52,767 bases of DNA from Mycobacterium persicum (GTDB lineage: Bacteria > Actinomycetota > Actinomycetes > Mycobacteriales > Mycobacteriaceae). How positions within the stretch are numbered: the stretch's first letter is position 1; each line of letters begins with the position of its first letter. Shown one piece after another: positions 35,602 through 44,120 of the stretch. Both the position numbers and the translations under genes were made by a program. The notes below the pieces were generated by a model. It was not told the DNA's origin, ran no database searches, and saw only the letters and a program-made list of their open reading frames with translations. The DNA is taken from NCBI RefSeq assembly GCF_002086675.1, contig NZ_MVIF01000030.1:1-52767 (forward strand). The letters run 5' to 3'.

Positions 35602-38241
35602 ATGACCCAAACAGTCGCGCCGCCAGTGCTGACCGTGCGATACAACGGAGCTGAGCGCACCTTCGCAGCCGGCCACGATGTCGTTATCGGCCGTGATCTA
35701 CGCGCCGACGTCCGTGTCGCGGACCCGCTCATCTCGCGAGTGCACCTGTTGCTGCGCTTCGACCAGGGCCGCTGGATCGCCATCGACAACGGCAGCCTCA
35801 ATGGCCTCTATGTCAATAACCGCCGCGTACCGGTTGTCGACATCCACGACGGCCAGCGGATCAACATCGGCAATCCCGACGGTCCGGCTCTGGACTTCGA
35901 GGTCGGTCGGCGCCAGCAGGGTTCTGTCGGGCGTCCCCCGCCGACGACGGCGATGCCGGTCCCCCCTATTCCGAGCGGCCCCTGGCCGGCCCACGCTGCG
36001 CCGCAGACCGGTGCTCAATGGCAGCCGCACCAGACGCCACCGCCACAAGCGCCACAGCAGCCACCGCCGACCACCCGGATACCCGCCCAACCGCCCAGCG
36101 GGCCACAGCACGCGCCGCCGTCGGGGCCGCCGCCGCACTACCCGACCGGCGCTCAACCGGTCCGCCCGCAGTCGGGGCCACAGCCGGCACCGCAGATATA
36201 CCGCCCACCCGCGGCGAGTCCGCCACCGCCGGTAACCGTCCGTCCCGGCGGTGAAACGGGCAACATCGCGACGTCGATGATGAAGATCCTGCGGCCCGGC
36301 AAAGCCGCGGGGGAGTTGCCGCCCGGCTCGCTGCGGATCGGCCGGGCCGACGACAACGACATCGTCATCCCCGAGGTGCTGGCGTCGCGCCACCACGCCA
36401 CCCTGGTCCCGACGCCCGGCGGCACCGAGATCCGCGACAACCGCAGCATCAACGGCACTTTCGTCAACGGGGTGCGGGTTGAATCGGCGTTGCTGCATGA
36501 CGGCGACGTCGTCACGATCGGCAACATCGACCTGGTTTTCGCCGGCGGCGCGCTGGCGCGTCGCGAAGAGACGTTGTTGGAGACGCGCACCGGCGGTCTG
36601 GATGTGCGCGGGGTTACCTGGACGATCGAGAACAACAAGACGTTGTTGGACAACATTTCGTTGACCGCGCGCCCGGGCATGCTCACGGCCGTCATCGGTC
36701 CCTCCGGTGCGGGCAAGTCGACCTTCGCGCGGTTGGTGGCCGGCTACACGCATCCGACCAGCGGCACGGTGGCGTTCGAGGGTCACAACGTGCACGCCGA
36801 ATACGCCTCGCTGCGAAGCAGGATCGGCATGGTCCCGCAAGACGATGTGGTGCACGGCCAGCTGACCGTCAAACAAGCGCTGATGTATGCCGCCGAGCTG
36901 CGGCTGCCGCCCGACACCACCAAGGATGACCGGGAACAGGTGGTTGCCCGGGTACTCGAGGAACTCGAGATGTCCAAGCATCTCGAGACCCGGGTCGACA
37001 AGCTGTCGGGCGGTCAACGTAAGCGTGCCTCGGTGGCGCTGGAACTGCTGACCGGACCGTCGTTGCTGATCCTCGACGAGCCGACCTCGGGCCTGGACCC
37101 GGCGCTGGACCGCCAGGTCATGACCATGCTGCGACAGTTGGCCGACGCCGGCCGGGTGGTGCTGGTGGTCACCCATTCGCTGACCTACCTCGACGTCTGC
37201 GATCAGGTGCTGCTGCTGGCCCCCGGCGGCAAGACGGCGTTCTGCGGGCCGCCCAACCAGATCGGCCCGGCCATGGGCACCACCAACTGGGCCGACATCT
37301 TCAGCACGGTGGCCGACGACCCGGACGGCGCCCAGGCCCGGTATCTGTCACGTACCGGCCCGCCGCCGCCGCCGCCGCCAGCCGAGCAACCCGCCGAGTT
37401 GGGCGATCCGTCGCACACCAGCCTGTTCCGGCAGTTCTCCACGATCGCTCGACGGCAGATCCGGTTGATCGTCTCCGACCGCGGCTACTTCGTCTTTCTG
37501 GCGCTCCTGCCGTTCATCATGGGTTCGCTGTCGATGTCGGTACCCGGTGACGTCGGCTTCGGTTTCCCCAACCCGATGGGCAATGCGCCCAACGAGCCCG
37601 GCCAGATCCTGGTGTTGCTCAATGTCGGCGCCGTCTTCATGGGAACCGCGCTGACCATCCGCGACCTCATCGGTGAGCGGCCCATTTTCCGGCGGGAACA
37701 GGCGGTCGGCTTGTCCACCACCGCGTACCTGGTCGCCAAGATCTGTGTGTACACCGTGTTCGCGGTGGTTCAGTCGGCGATCGTCACGATCATCGTGCTG
37801 ATCGGCAAGGGCGGCCCGACGCAGGGTGCGGTGGCATTGGGCAAGCCGGGACTCGAGCTATTCGCCGACGTCGCGTTGACCTGCGTCGCCTCGGCGATGC
37901 TCGGGCTGGCATTGTCGGCTATCGCCAAATCCAATGAGCAGATCATGCCGCTGCTGGTGGTCGCGGTCATGTCGCAGCTGGTGTTCTCGGGCGGCATGAT
38001 TCCGGTCACCGGACGTGCCGGCCTCGACCAGATGTCTTGGGCCACCCCGGCGCGCTGGGGATTCGCGGCCTCGGCGTCCACCGTCGACCTGATCAAGTTG
38101 GTGCCCGGCCCGCTGACTCCCAAGGATTCGCACTGGCATCACACGCCCGGCGCGTGGTGGTTCGACATGGGCATGCTGGCCGTGATCAGCGTTGCCTACC
38201 TGTGCTTCGTGCGGTGGAAGATCCGCCTGCCGCGCGGCTGA
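35602..38241 (+). CDS. FHA-domain ABC transporter, orthologue of Rv1747
   Basis: An 879-residue ABC half-transporter with two FHA domains. FHA1 is residues about 10-105 (VVIGRDLRADVRVADPLISR), FHA2 about 235-315 (LRIGRADDNDIVIPEVLASR). A Pro-rich linker joins them. The ATPase has Walker A GPSGAGKST with Lys372, signature LSGGQRKRAS, Walker B LLILDEP and H-loop VTHS. The C-terminal 250 residues hold six membrane helices (ABC-2 type). In M. tuberculosis PknF phosphorylates Thr150 and Thr208 of Rv1747 (from memory); equivalent contexts here are TTRIP (Thr157/158) and ATSMMK (Thr224). The transporter is linked to lipooligosaccharide/PIM export there. The ATG at 35602 matches the known N-terminus; 119 further upstream codons are open by chance. 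Confidence 0.97.
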   Translation: MTQTVAPPVLTVRYNGAERTFAAGHDVVIGRDLRADVRVADPLISRVHLLLRFDQGRWIAIDNGSLNGLYVNNRRVPVVDIHDGQRINIGNPDGPALDFEVGRRQQGSVGRPPPTTAMPVPPIPSGPWPAHAAPQTGAQWQPHQTPPPQAPQQPPPTTRIPAQPPSGPQHAPPSGPPPHYPTGAQPVRPQSGPQPAPQIYRPPAASPPPPVTVRPGGETGNIATSMMKILRPGKAAGELPPGSLRIGRADDNDIVIPEVLASRHHATLVPTPGGTEIRDNRSINGTFVNGVRVESALLHDGDVVTIGNIDLVFAGGALARREETLLETRTGGLDVRGVTWTIENNKTLLDNISLTARPGMLTAVIGPSGAGKSTFARLVAGYTHPTSGTVAFEGHNVHAEYASLRSRIGMVPQDDVVHGQLTVKQALMYAAELRLPPDTTKDDREQVVARVLEELEMSKHLETRVDKLSGGQRKRASVALELLTGPSLLILDEPTSGLDPALDRQVMTMLRQLADAGRVVLVVTHSLTYLDVCDQVLLLAPGGKTAFCGPPNQIGPAMGTTNWADIFSTVADDPDGAQARYLSRTGPPPPPPPAEQPAELGDPSHTSLFRQFSTIARRQIRLIVSDRGYFVFLALLPFIMGSLSMSVPGDVGFGFPNPMGNAPNEPGQILVLLNVGAVFMGTALTIRDLIGERPIFRREQAVGLSTTAYLVAKICVYTVFAVVQSAIVTIIVLIGKGGPTQGAVALGKPGLELFADVALTCVASAMLGLALSAIAKSNEQIMPLLVVAVMSQLVFSGGMIPVTGRAGLDQMSWATPARWGFAASASTVDLIKLVPGPLTPKDSHWHHTPGAWWFDMGMLAVISVAYLCFVRWKIRLPRG

Positions 38242-38260
38242 TTGTGACCGGTAGGGCGAC

Positions 38261-38791
38261 TCAGCCCTGGCCGGTGGATCGATGCAGGGTGAAACCTATC
38301 TGGGGTACCGCCAGCACGCCCGGTAGCAGGGTCAAGAGGTCGGAGCGCCCGTCGGGCCGGAAGCCCTTCTTGCGGTAGAAGCACTGCGCCTGATGGTTCA
38401 TCTCGGCACACCATAGGACGGCGTCATGCGAGGGCTCGGAGCTGAGCGCGTGGTCGAGCAAGAGGCTGCCGATGCCCCGGCGTTCATGTCCCGCGGCGAC
38501 GTAGAGCGCATCGATCTCGAGATGGTCGGGATTGCCCGGCTCCGGCCCGAAGATGCTCACCCCGACGATGTGGCCGCTCGACTCGGCCAGCCACATTCCC
38601 CATCCGGCGCGGCTCAACGCCAGCGGGTATTCCCGACCGATCCACGCCCGCCAATCGAAGAGATCGAGCAGCTCGGGAATCACGATTCCCCGGTACGACA
38701 GTCGCCAGCTCCGGTAGTGCATCGGCGCGACGTTCGCGTAGTCCGCCGGCTTGGCTCGCCGGATCGAGATACCGTCGGGCATCTCCGTCAC
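38261..38791 (-). CDS. GNAT-family N-acetyltransferase
   Basis: A 176-residue acetyltransferase: N-terminal IRRAKPADYANVAPMHYRSW, beta-4 EIDALYVAAGHERRGIGSLL (the acetyl-CoA R-x-x-G-x-G/A loop appears as RRGIGS), and a late AQCFYRKKGFRPDG. Substrate unknown. The GTG at 38791 has GGGAG 5 bases upstream; the ATG three codons later is the alternative. It converges with the Rv1747 orthologue (19-base gap) and diverges from the AMP-ligase gene. Confidence 0.85.
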   Translation of the reverse strand: MTEMPDGISIRRAKPADYANVAPMHYRSWRLSYRGIVIPELLDLFDWRAWIGREYPLALSRAGWGMWLAESSGHIVGVSIFGPEPGNPDHLEIDALYVAAGHERRGIGSLLLDHALSSEPSHDAVLWCAEMNHQAQCFYRKKGFRPDGRSDLLTLLPGVLAVPQIGFTLHRSTGQG

Positions 38792-38915
38792 GCTCGCTCC
38801 CGCTGGTCTCGTTCGAGGGGATGTTGAGGGCAGGGTAGCGCAGCGCCGCGGCGGGGCAGACTCGCGCAGTGGCGGCTCCGGATGACGCGCCACGCCGCTT
38901 TCCTATTATTTGGTG

Positions 38916-40538
38916 ATGGGTAGCGGTGGGCTCGATACCGTGGGTTCTCCGGCGTTCAGCGCCGACGAGGCAGCCCGCTACCACGCGGACGGTTGGTGGT
39001 CGGACACCACGTTGTCTGATGCGGTACGTCGAAACGCCGAACTCTCACCCGGCCGGGCCGCCTATGTCGACCGCCCGGGCGGATCGCTGAGCTGGAATGA
39101 ATTTGACTGTGGCGCAACGCTATTGGCCGAACAACTGGCAAGTGTCGGGGTGGTGCGGGGGGACCGGGTGGCGGTGTGGCACGGTGACTCGGCAGCCATC
39201 CATCTGCTGTTCGTCGCGATCGAGCGCTGCGGCGCCGTCGTCGTCGGCCTCGGCGCGCGTGCTGGCCCTCGCGAAGTCGTGCGGATTGTGCGCGATACCC
39301 GGCCGAAAATCCTGATCAGCGACCGGCATCGTGGCCACGCTGCTGCGAGTGTGGCCGCCGAATGCGCGGTGCCGTTGCTGGAGCTCGGCCGGCGCGGGGA
39401 AGCGCCGGCGCTGAGCGTCGAGACCAAACCCGGGGCGCTGGACATCGACTGCCGGCTCGGACCCGACGACGTCTTCCTGATCAACTCCACCTCCGGCACC
39501 ACGGGACGGCCCAAATGTGTGGTGCACACCCAAAACCGTTGGCACTACTTCCATCTGAAGGCGGTCACTCATGGGTTGTTGATCTCTGACGACGTGTTCC
39601 TGCCGGTCATCGCGACACCGTTCGGGTTCGGGATCTGGACCAGTCATACGACTCCGATCCACCTTGGCGCCACCGCGGTGATCCTGGACCGGTTCACCAC
39701 AAGGGCGGCGGCGCAGGCGATAGCCGACCACCGGGTCACCGTGTTGTGTTGTGTCAGTACGCAGTTGACGATGCTGATGGCCGACTCGGGATGCCGCAAT
39801 GTCGATCTGAGCTCGCTGCGTGTCGTTTTCACCGGCGGTGAGGCGGTGCCGTACCGGCCGGCCGCGGAGTTCGAGGAAATCACCGGAGCCAAGATTTTGC
39901 AGTTCTACGGCTCCAACGAGACCGGGCTGCTCAGCGGGACCACGATGGATGACGCGCGGCAACGCCGGCTGCGGACCGCTGGACGGGTGGTGTCGGAGAT
40001 GTCGGTCCGGCTTTTTGACGGGGATCGCGACGTCACCGCGACGGGTCGCGGCCAGCCCGCCTGCCGGGGACCGGCGACCAGCCTCGGCTATCTGAATGGC
40101 ACCGACCACGACACCCTGTTCACCGCCGACGGGTGGATGCGCATGGGTGACCTCTGCGAAATTGACGCCGAGGGGTACCTGACGGTCACCGGCCGGATCT
40201 CCGAGTTCATTGTGCGCGGCGGCAAGAACATCAGCGCGGCGCAGGTCGAAGACGCCGTGCTGACTCATCCGGCGATTGCGGTGGCCGCCGCGGTCGCTAT
40301 GCCCGATCCGGTGTTCGGTGAAAAGGTCTGCCTCTATGCCGAACTCGTCGGCTCGCACACCCTGGAGCTGGCCGAACTGGTGAATCATCTGCTGGGCTTG
40401 GGCTATTCCAAGGAGCTACTGCCCGAGCGACTGATCGTGGTCGACGAACTGCCTCGTTCCTCGGGCGGCAAGGTCGCCAAAGGCGCGCTCCGCGAAGATA
40501 TTCGCGCCAGGATGGAGGTCGATGATGAACACTGCTGA
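38916..40538 (+). CDS. Acyl/aryl-CoA synthetase (AMP-forming ligase)
   Basis: A 540-residue adenylate-forming ligase that should activate a carboxylic acid with ATP and CoA. The P-loop core is INSTSGTTGRPKCVVHT; further signatures are QFYGSNETG, GWMRMGDLCEIDAEGYLTVT, GRISEFIVRGGKNISAAQVE and the catalytic lysine context LPRSSGGKVAKGALRE. The pattern is like benzoate- or fatty-acid-CoA ligases; the substrate is not readable. Start choice between TTG 38910, GTG 38913 and ATG 38916 is open; the ATG is taken. Its 3' end overlaps the class II aldolase start by 17 bases, so the two were translationally coupled. Confidence 0.88.
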   Translation: MGSGGLDTVGSPAFSADEAARYHADGWWSDTTLSDAVRRNAELSPGRAAYVDRPGGSLSWNEFDCGATLLAEQLASVGVVRGDRVAVWHGDSAAIHLLFVAIERCGAVVVGLGARAGPREVVRIVRDTRPKILISDRHRGHAAASVAAECAVPLLELGRRGEAPALSVETKPGALDIDCRLGPDDVFLINSTSGTTGRPKCVVHTQNRWHYFHLKAVTHGLLISDDVFLPVIATPFGFGIWTSHTTPIHLGATAVILDRFTTRAAAQAIADHRVTVLCCVSTQLTMLMADSGCRNVDLSSLRVVFTGGEAVPYRPAAEFEEITGAKILQFYGSNETGLLSGTTMDDARQRRLRTAGRVVSEMSVRLFDGDRDVTATGRGQPACRGPATSLGYLNGTDHDTLFTADGWMRMGDLCEIDAEGYLTVTGRISEFIVRGGKNISAAQVEDAVLTHPAIAVAAAVAMPDPVFGEKVCLYAELVGSHTLELAELVNHLLGLGYSKELLPERLIVVDELPRSSGGKVAKGALREDIRARMEVDDEHC

Positions 40539-41274
40539 GCCACGCCCGGGCGGTCTGGAGGTGTGGGCGCCGGCCGTGATGCCCCCGATCGGAGTCGAGC
40601 TGTCCGACGCACAGGCGCTGGCCGTGGCCTTTCGCCACCTCGCCGCGATCGGGTTCGCGGAGAACATGGCCGGACACATCACCTGGCAACCCAACGGGCA
40701 CACCGACATGTTGGTCAACCCGTGGGGGTTGTGGTGGCAGGAGCTCACCGCGTTCGGATATCTGCGTGGTGGACGCCGACGCGCGAGTGGTCCGCGGCCG
40801 CTGGGATGTCACCCCGGCGATCCACATCCATACCGAACTGCACCGGGTCCGGGATGACGCAAGGGTGGTCATTCACAACCACCCCTACTACGTGTGTGTG
40901 CTGGCCGCGCTGGGAAGGCTGCCCGAGCTGGTGCACCAGACGGGCTCGCTATTCCTCGACGATCTGTGCCTGGTCGACACCTACGATGGCGAAGTCGACA
41001 GCGCTTCCCGCGCAGCAGATCTCGCGGCGCACATCGGAGACACAAATCTGACGATTCTGGCCAACCACGGCGTCATCGCAACCGGCCGCACTCTCGCCGA
41101 AGCCGTCTACCGCGCGGCGTCGATAGAACGGGTATGCAAGCTGGCCTGCGACGTCATACTTACCGGCAAGGAACCCGCGCAGATGACATGGGCGGACATG
41201 GCAGGTATGCAACGCTCGCTCATCGAACGCACCCGGTGCCCGCCGAGATTCAGCGCAACCCCGACGCCTTCTGA
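40522..41274 (+). pseudogene. Class II aldolase/adducin-family gene with two opposing frameshifts
   Basis: The first part (40522 to about 40756) encodes VAFRHLAAIGFAENMAGHIT and WWQELTA, then continues one base out of frame as SDICVVDADARVVRGRWDVT; a surplus T near 40757 explains this. The second part has the zinc-site sequence VVIHNHPYYVCVL and NHGVIATGRTLAEAVYRAAS, which suits an L-fuculose-phosphate-aldolase-like enzyme. A missing base near 41240 returns it to the original frame for VPAEIQRNPDAF and stop. As given it cannot make the full enzyme; either it is decayed or the assembly has two errors. It overlaps the ligase end by 17 bases, implying a shared catabolic pathway. Confidence 0.75.
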
Positions 41275-41288
41275 CCGCCGGTCCGGGG

Positions 41289-41705
41289 TCAGCCCATGTC
41301 AAGATCGGCTTCGGCGCAGTAGACGCCGAGCAGGTCGCGAGCCGAAACGATCCCGGCCGGCATACCGTCCTGCTCCACCAGAACATGACGGATGTAGCGC
41401 TGCATCATCCAGTTGGCCACCTGGTCGACGGTCGCATCGGCGTCGCACCACACCAGCTTGGTGCTGGCGATGTCCAGGGCCCGTACCGCATTCGGGTCTT
41501 TCCCGGCGGCTACAACCCGGACGATGTCGCGTTCGCTGACCAGCGCGGCGGGCCGTTCGTCGTCGCCGATGACAATTGCTCCGACGTTGTCGGCGACCAT
41601 CGCGTTGGCGACGTCGGCCACGGTGGCGTCGGCGACGACACGGGCCACTGGGTCACCGGTAACGGTGGAGATCGGAAGCGATCCGGCAGAAGGAAGGGTA
41701 GTCAC
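41289..41705 (-). CDS. CBS-domain pair protein
   Basis: A 138-residue protein made of two CBS motifs: VARVVADATVADVANAMVAD with GAIVIGDDERPAALVSERDI, and LVWCDADATVDQVANWMMQR with RHVLVEQDGMPAGIVSARDL. CBS pairs bind adenosine nucleotides and regulate partners; no extra domain is attached, as in mycobacterial Hrp1-type proteins. It converges with the aldolase gene (14-base gap). Its partner is unknown. Confidence 0.85.
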   Translation of the reverse strand: MTTLPSAGSLPISTVTGDPVARVVADATVADVANAMVADNVGAIVIGDDERPAALVSERDIVRVVAAGKDPNAVRALDIASTKLVWCDADATVDQVANWMMQRYIRHVLVEQDGMPAGIVSARDLLGVYCAEADLDMG

Positions 41706-42006
41706 GCCACCATCTCACCCGGCCCCGCTCGCGCGTTCTAGTGACTTGAGTCCTCAAATCAGGTGGCCTTGGTACCGGCGCGATGGCCAGACGGCTCAAG
41801 CTGCCGGGCTACGTGACCCAATCAGGTTGCTGGGCAACGTTTCAATGCCGACCCGATGCCGACGGGCCGCGCGGGTTTCCTGTGTGATTTGGTAATAAAC
41901 CCTGCGAGGTTACTGTGAATTCCGCAACTTACCCGGGAGTAGGTTTAGCGTCGGAGTTGTCCGATGACCGCCCGGTCACCGTCGGACCTGGGTGAGGGAG
42001 GCGGAA
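41706..42006. other. 301-base region upstream of the PE gene
   Basis: It contains one copy of a 34-bp sequence also found over the end of fabG3 (41807-41840). The AT-richer part at 41885-41950 probably holds the PE promoter. The ribosome site GGGAGG lies 5 bases before the GTG at 42007. Confidence 0.45.
41807..41840. repeat. 34-bp direct repeat, copy 1
   Basis: It matches positions 44087-44120 with a single A/C difference. On the minus strand it carries the last codons of a fabG3-like gene (AQQPDWVT plus stop). It contains a short dyad GTTGC/GCAAC. Together the two copies bracket the PE gene. Confidence 0.7.
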
Positions 42007-43659
42007 GTGTCATTCATGTTCATGGTGCCGGAATTGGTTGAGGCTGCGGCACAAGACCTGGTTGGTCTGCGCTCGGGGATCAACGAGGCCACCGCGGTCG
42101 CGGCTGCGCCTACCACCCGGATCCTGGCCGCCGGGGGTGATGAGGTATCGGCGGCCATCTCGGCGATGTTCAGCGCCCACGGCCAGGAATTCCAAGCCAT
42201 CAGCGCTCAGGCTGGAGCCTTTCACGACGAGTTTGTGAGCCTCTTGAACGCCGGCGCCGGTGCATACGCAAGCGCGGAGGCCGCCGGTGCGCAGAGTCTG
42301 CTGAATGCGGTGAACGCGCCCGCCCAGGCGTTGCTGGGCGCGCCGTTGATCGGGGGCAACACCGCCGCCGCGGCCAGGGCGCTTGCGAGCGGCGCCGCCG
42401 CCGCGCTGGTGTCCGGTCCGATTCAGGCTGAGCTGCAAAGCATTTCGCAATCAATCACCAATGCATCCGCGGCGATCCGCACCTTTGGGGCCACGGTCGC
42501 CGGCCCGTACCAGAGCCTGTTCTCGAATACGGTCGCCAACCTACAAAGCCTCGGAAGTGCCGTGGCTGCCAATCCGGCGCCACTCCTGCACCAGTTGATC
42601 GCCAACCAGCTCGGCTACGGCCAAGTGGCCGCCACGGCACTGCACAACGCCGTCACCAACTTCCCCGCGGTACTGGCCAATGCGCCGGCGACTGTCCAAG
42701 CTGCCTTCCGGGCCCTTGCCACTGCTGATCCGGCGGCGTTCCTACACCAGGTGATCACCAACCAGATGGGCTTCGCGCAGACGGTCGCCACGTCGCTGCA
42801 AAGTGCCGGCCAGGACTTCAACGCTGGGCTGCACGCCTTACCGGCGGCCTACCAAACTGCCTACCAGGAATTCATGGCGGGCAATGTCAATGGTGCGGTG
42901 GACACCCTTGGGTCCGGCTTTGGAAAGCTGTTCCTCACGGGCTTCGATGTCTCCGTCGGCCCAATTGACCCCGCAGGTGATCCGCCACTCATAACCATCA
43001 CGCCGACGGGCACACTGGGCGACCTACTACCTATCTTCGCCATCCCAGGACAGATGGCACAAAACTTCACCAACCTGATCCCCCCGTCCATTCCCGCCCA
43101 GATGGCGCAGAACGCTACCAATGTGATCAAGGCGCTCACGAACACATCACTTACGTCGGTGCTCGAGCCGTTCGCAGACCCGACCAGCCCGATAGGTCTC
43201 GGAATAGTTATCGACGCCAATATGGGGTTGCCGCTGGCGCTGGCTATCGACGGGCTGGGCGGGCCGGTTAGCGGGTTGCACGCGTTGGGCTCCAGCGCGA
43301 GTGCCTTCGTGAACGCCGTGCAAACCGGAAATGCGTTGGGTGCTTTCGGTGCGGTCCTCGATGCTCCGGCCGTCGTCGCCGACGGCTTCCTCAATGGTCA
43401 AACGACGTTTCCGCTGACGATCGACGTGGTGGGCATTCCCACGACCCTCAATCTGCCTTTCAGCGGAATTCTCGTTCCGCCTGGTCCGTACACCGCGGTC
43501 GATGATCTCACCGGGTTTGGGTTGGGTCCGCTCTTCCTTGACTCAACCGTCGTCGGCACGCCTCTGGGCGGAATCGTTCCAGGCCTGCTGGACTTTCTGC
43601 CCGAACAGCTAGCGATGGCAATCGGCGCACCCGCACCGGCCGGCTCGCTCAGTTCCTAG
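42007..43659 (+). CDS. PE-family protein (non-PGRS) with long C-terminal domain
   Basis: A 550-residue PE protein. The GTG start at 42007 with GGGAGG upstream gives FMFMVPELVEAAAQDLVGLR and AAGGDEVSAAISAMFSAHGQ, the PE domain (residues 1 to about 95). There is no Gly-rich PGRS. Instead an Ala/Asn/Gln-rich middle contains repeat-like units, LHQLIANQLGYGQVAATALH and LHQVITNQMGFAQTVATSLQ, about 60 residues apart. A C-terminal beta-rich part includes TTFPLTIDVVGIPTTLNLPF. Function unknown; PE proteins are exported by ESX systems. A 34-bp repeat lies on both sides of this gene. Confidence 0.9.
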   Translation: MSFMFMVPELVEAAAQDLVGLRSGINEATAVAAAPTTRILAAGGDEVSAAISAMFSAHGQEFQAISAQAGAFHDEFVSLLNAGAGAYASAEAAGAQSLLNAVNAPAQALLGAPLIGGNTAAAARALASGAAAALVSGPIQAELQSISQSITNASAAIRTFGATVAGPYQSLFSNTVANLQSLGSAVAANPAPLLHQLIANQLGYGQVAATALHNAVTNFPAVLANAPATVQAAFRALATADPAAFLHQVITNQMGFAQTVATSLQSAGQDFNAGLHALPAAYQTAYQEFMAGNVNGAVDTLGSGFGKLFLTGFDVSVGPIDPAGDPPLITITPTGTLGDLLPIFAIPGQMAQNFTNLIPPSIPAQMAQNATNVIKALTNTSLTSVLEPFADPTSPIGLGIVIDANMGLPLALAIDGLGGPVSGLHALGSSASAFVNAVQTGNALGAFGAVLDAPAVVADGFLNGQTTFPLTIDVVGIPTTLNLPFSGILVPPGPYTAVDDLTGFGLGPLFLDSTVVGTPLGGIVPGLLDFLPEQLAMAIGAPAPAGSLSS

Positions 43660-44088
43660 CTTCTCCTGGCCGCAGGTGTTCGAGCGCTCGGTCCTCGGGA
43701 TCGGCCGCATTCACATCGGTCACTCGGTTTCACTGACAAATCCGATGCGCAGCCGAGGTTGTCGCTCACTGATGGGCACGATGGCTATCGGCTGCATCCG
43801 GTGATTCGCGTGGAAATTGGGATAGCGGTGGGCGGGGCGGCCGGTGAACGCGGTCCCGAGAATTGCGCCGATTTGGCGATGCCGGCCCGGGGAAACCGAG
43901 TCCGCGACGGCCGTCTGCCCTTCTGCCCCAGCCGGTTTGTGGCGCGCACCAGCACAAGGAGCCGATGTTGAGATCCGTTGGTGGGCAGTCGCGCTTTCTG
44001 GGCCTCCTGTTGTCGGTGGCCTCGCTTGGAAGCTCGTCCGGTCGCCCCGGGGTAGATGCACTCCGACGGGCGGCGCGTCGGCTATCGG
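43660..44088. other. 429-base region between the PE gene and fabG3
   Basis: No recognisable gene. A 43-codon frame at 43965-44096, described separately, is the only candidate. The right end abuts the second copy of the 34-bp repeat. Confidence 0.4.
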
Positions 44089-44096
44089 CTACGTGA
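43965..44096 (+). CDS. Possible 43-residue small protein
   Basis: An ATG with AAGGAG 3 bases upstream opens a short frame, MLRSVGGQSRFLGLLLSVAS, with a hydrophobic segment and an Arg-rich end. It could be a short signal-like peptide or chance. Its tail overlaps the end of fabG3 by 8 bases. I have no homologue in mind and rate it low. Confidence 0.25.
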   Translation: MLRSVGGQSRFLGLLLSVASLGSSSGRPGVDALRRAARRLSAT

Positions 44097-44120
44097 CCCA
44101 ATCCGGTTGCTGGGCAACGT
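44087..44120. repeat. 34-bp direct repeat, copy 2
   Basis: This copy covers the last nine codons and stop of fabG3. It differs from 41807-41840 at one base. The flanks on both sides of the two copies are unrelated. Confidence 0.7.

Noticed and set aside
41807..44120. Prophage or integrative-element attachment sites
   Set aside because: No integrase, tRNA or phage gene lies near the two 34-bp copies.
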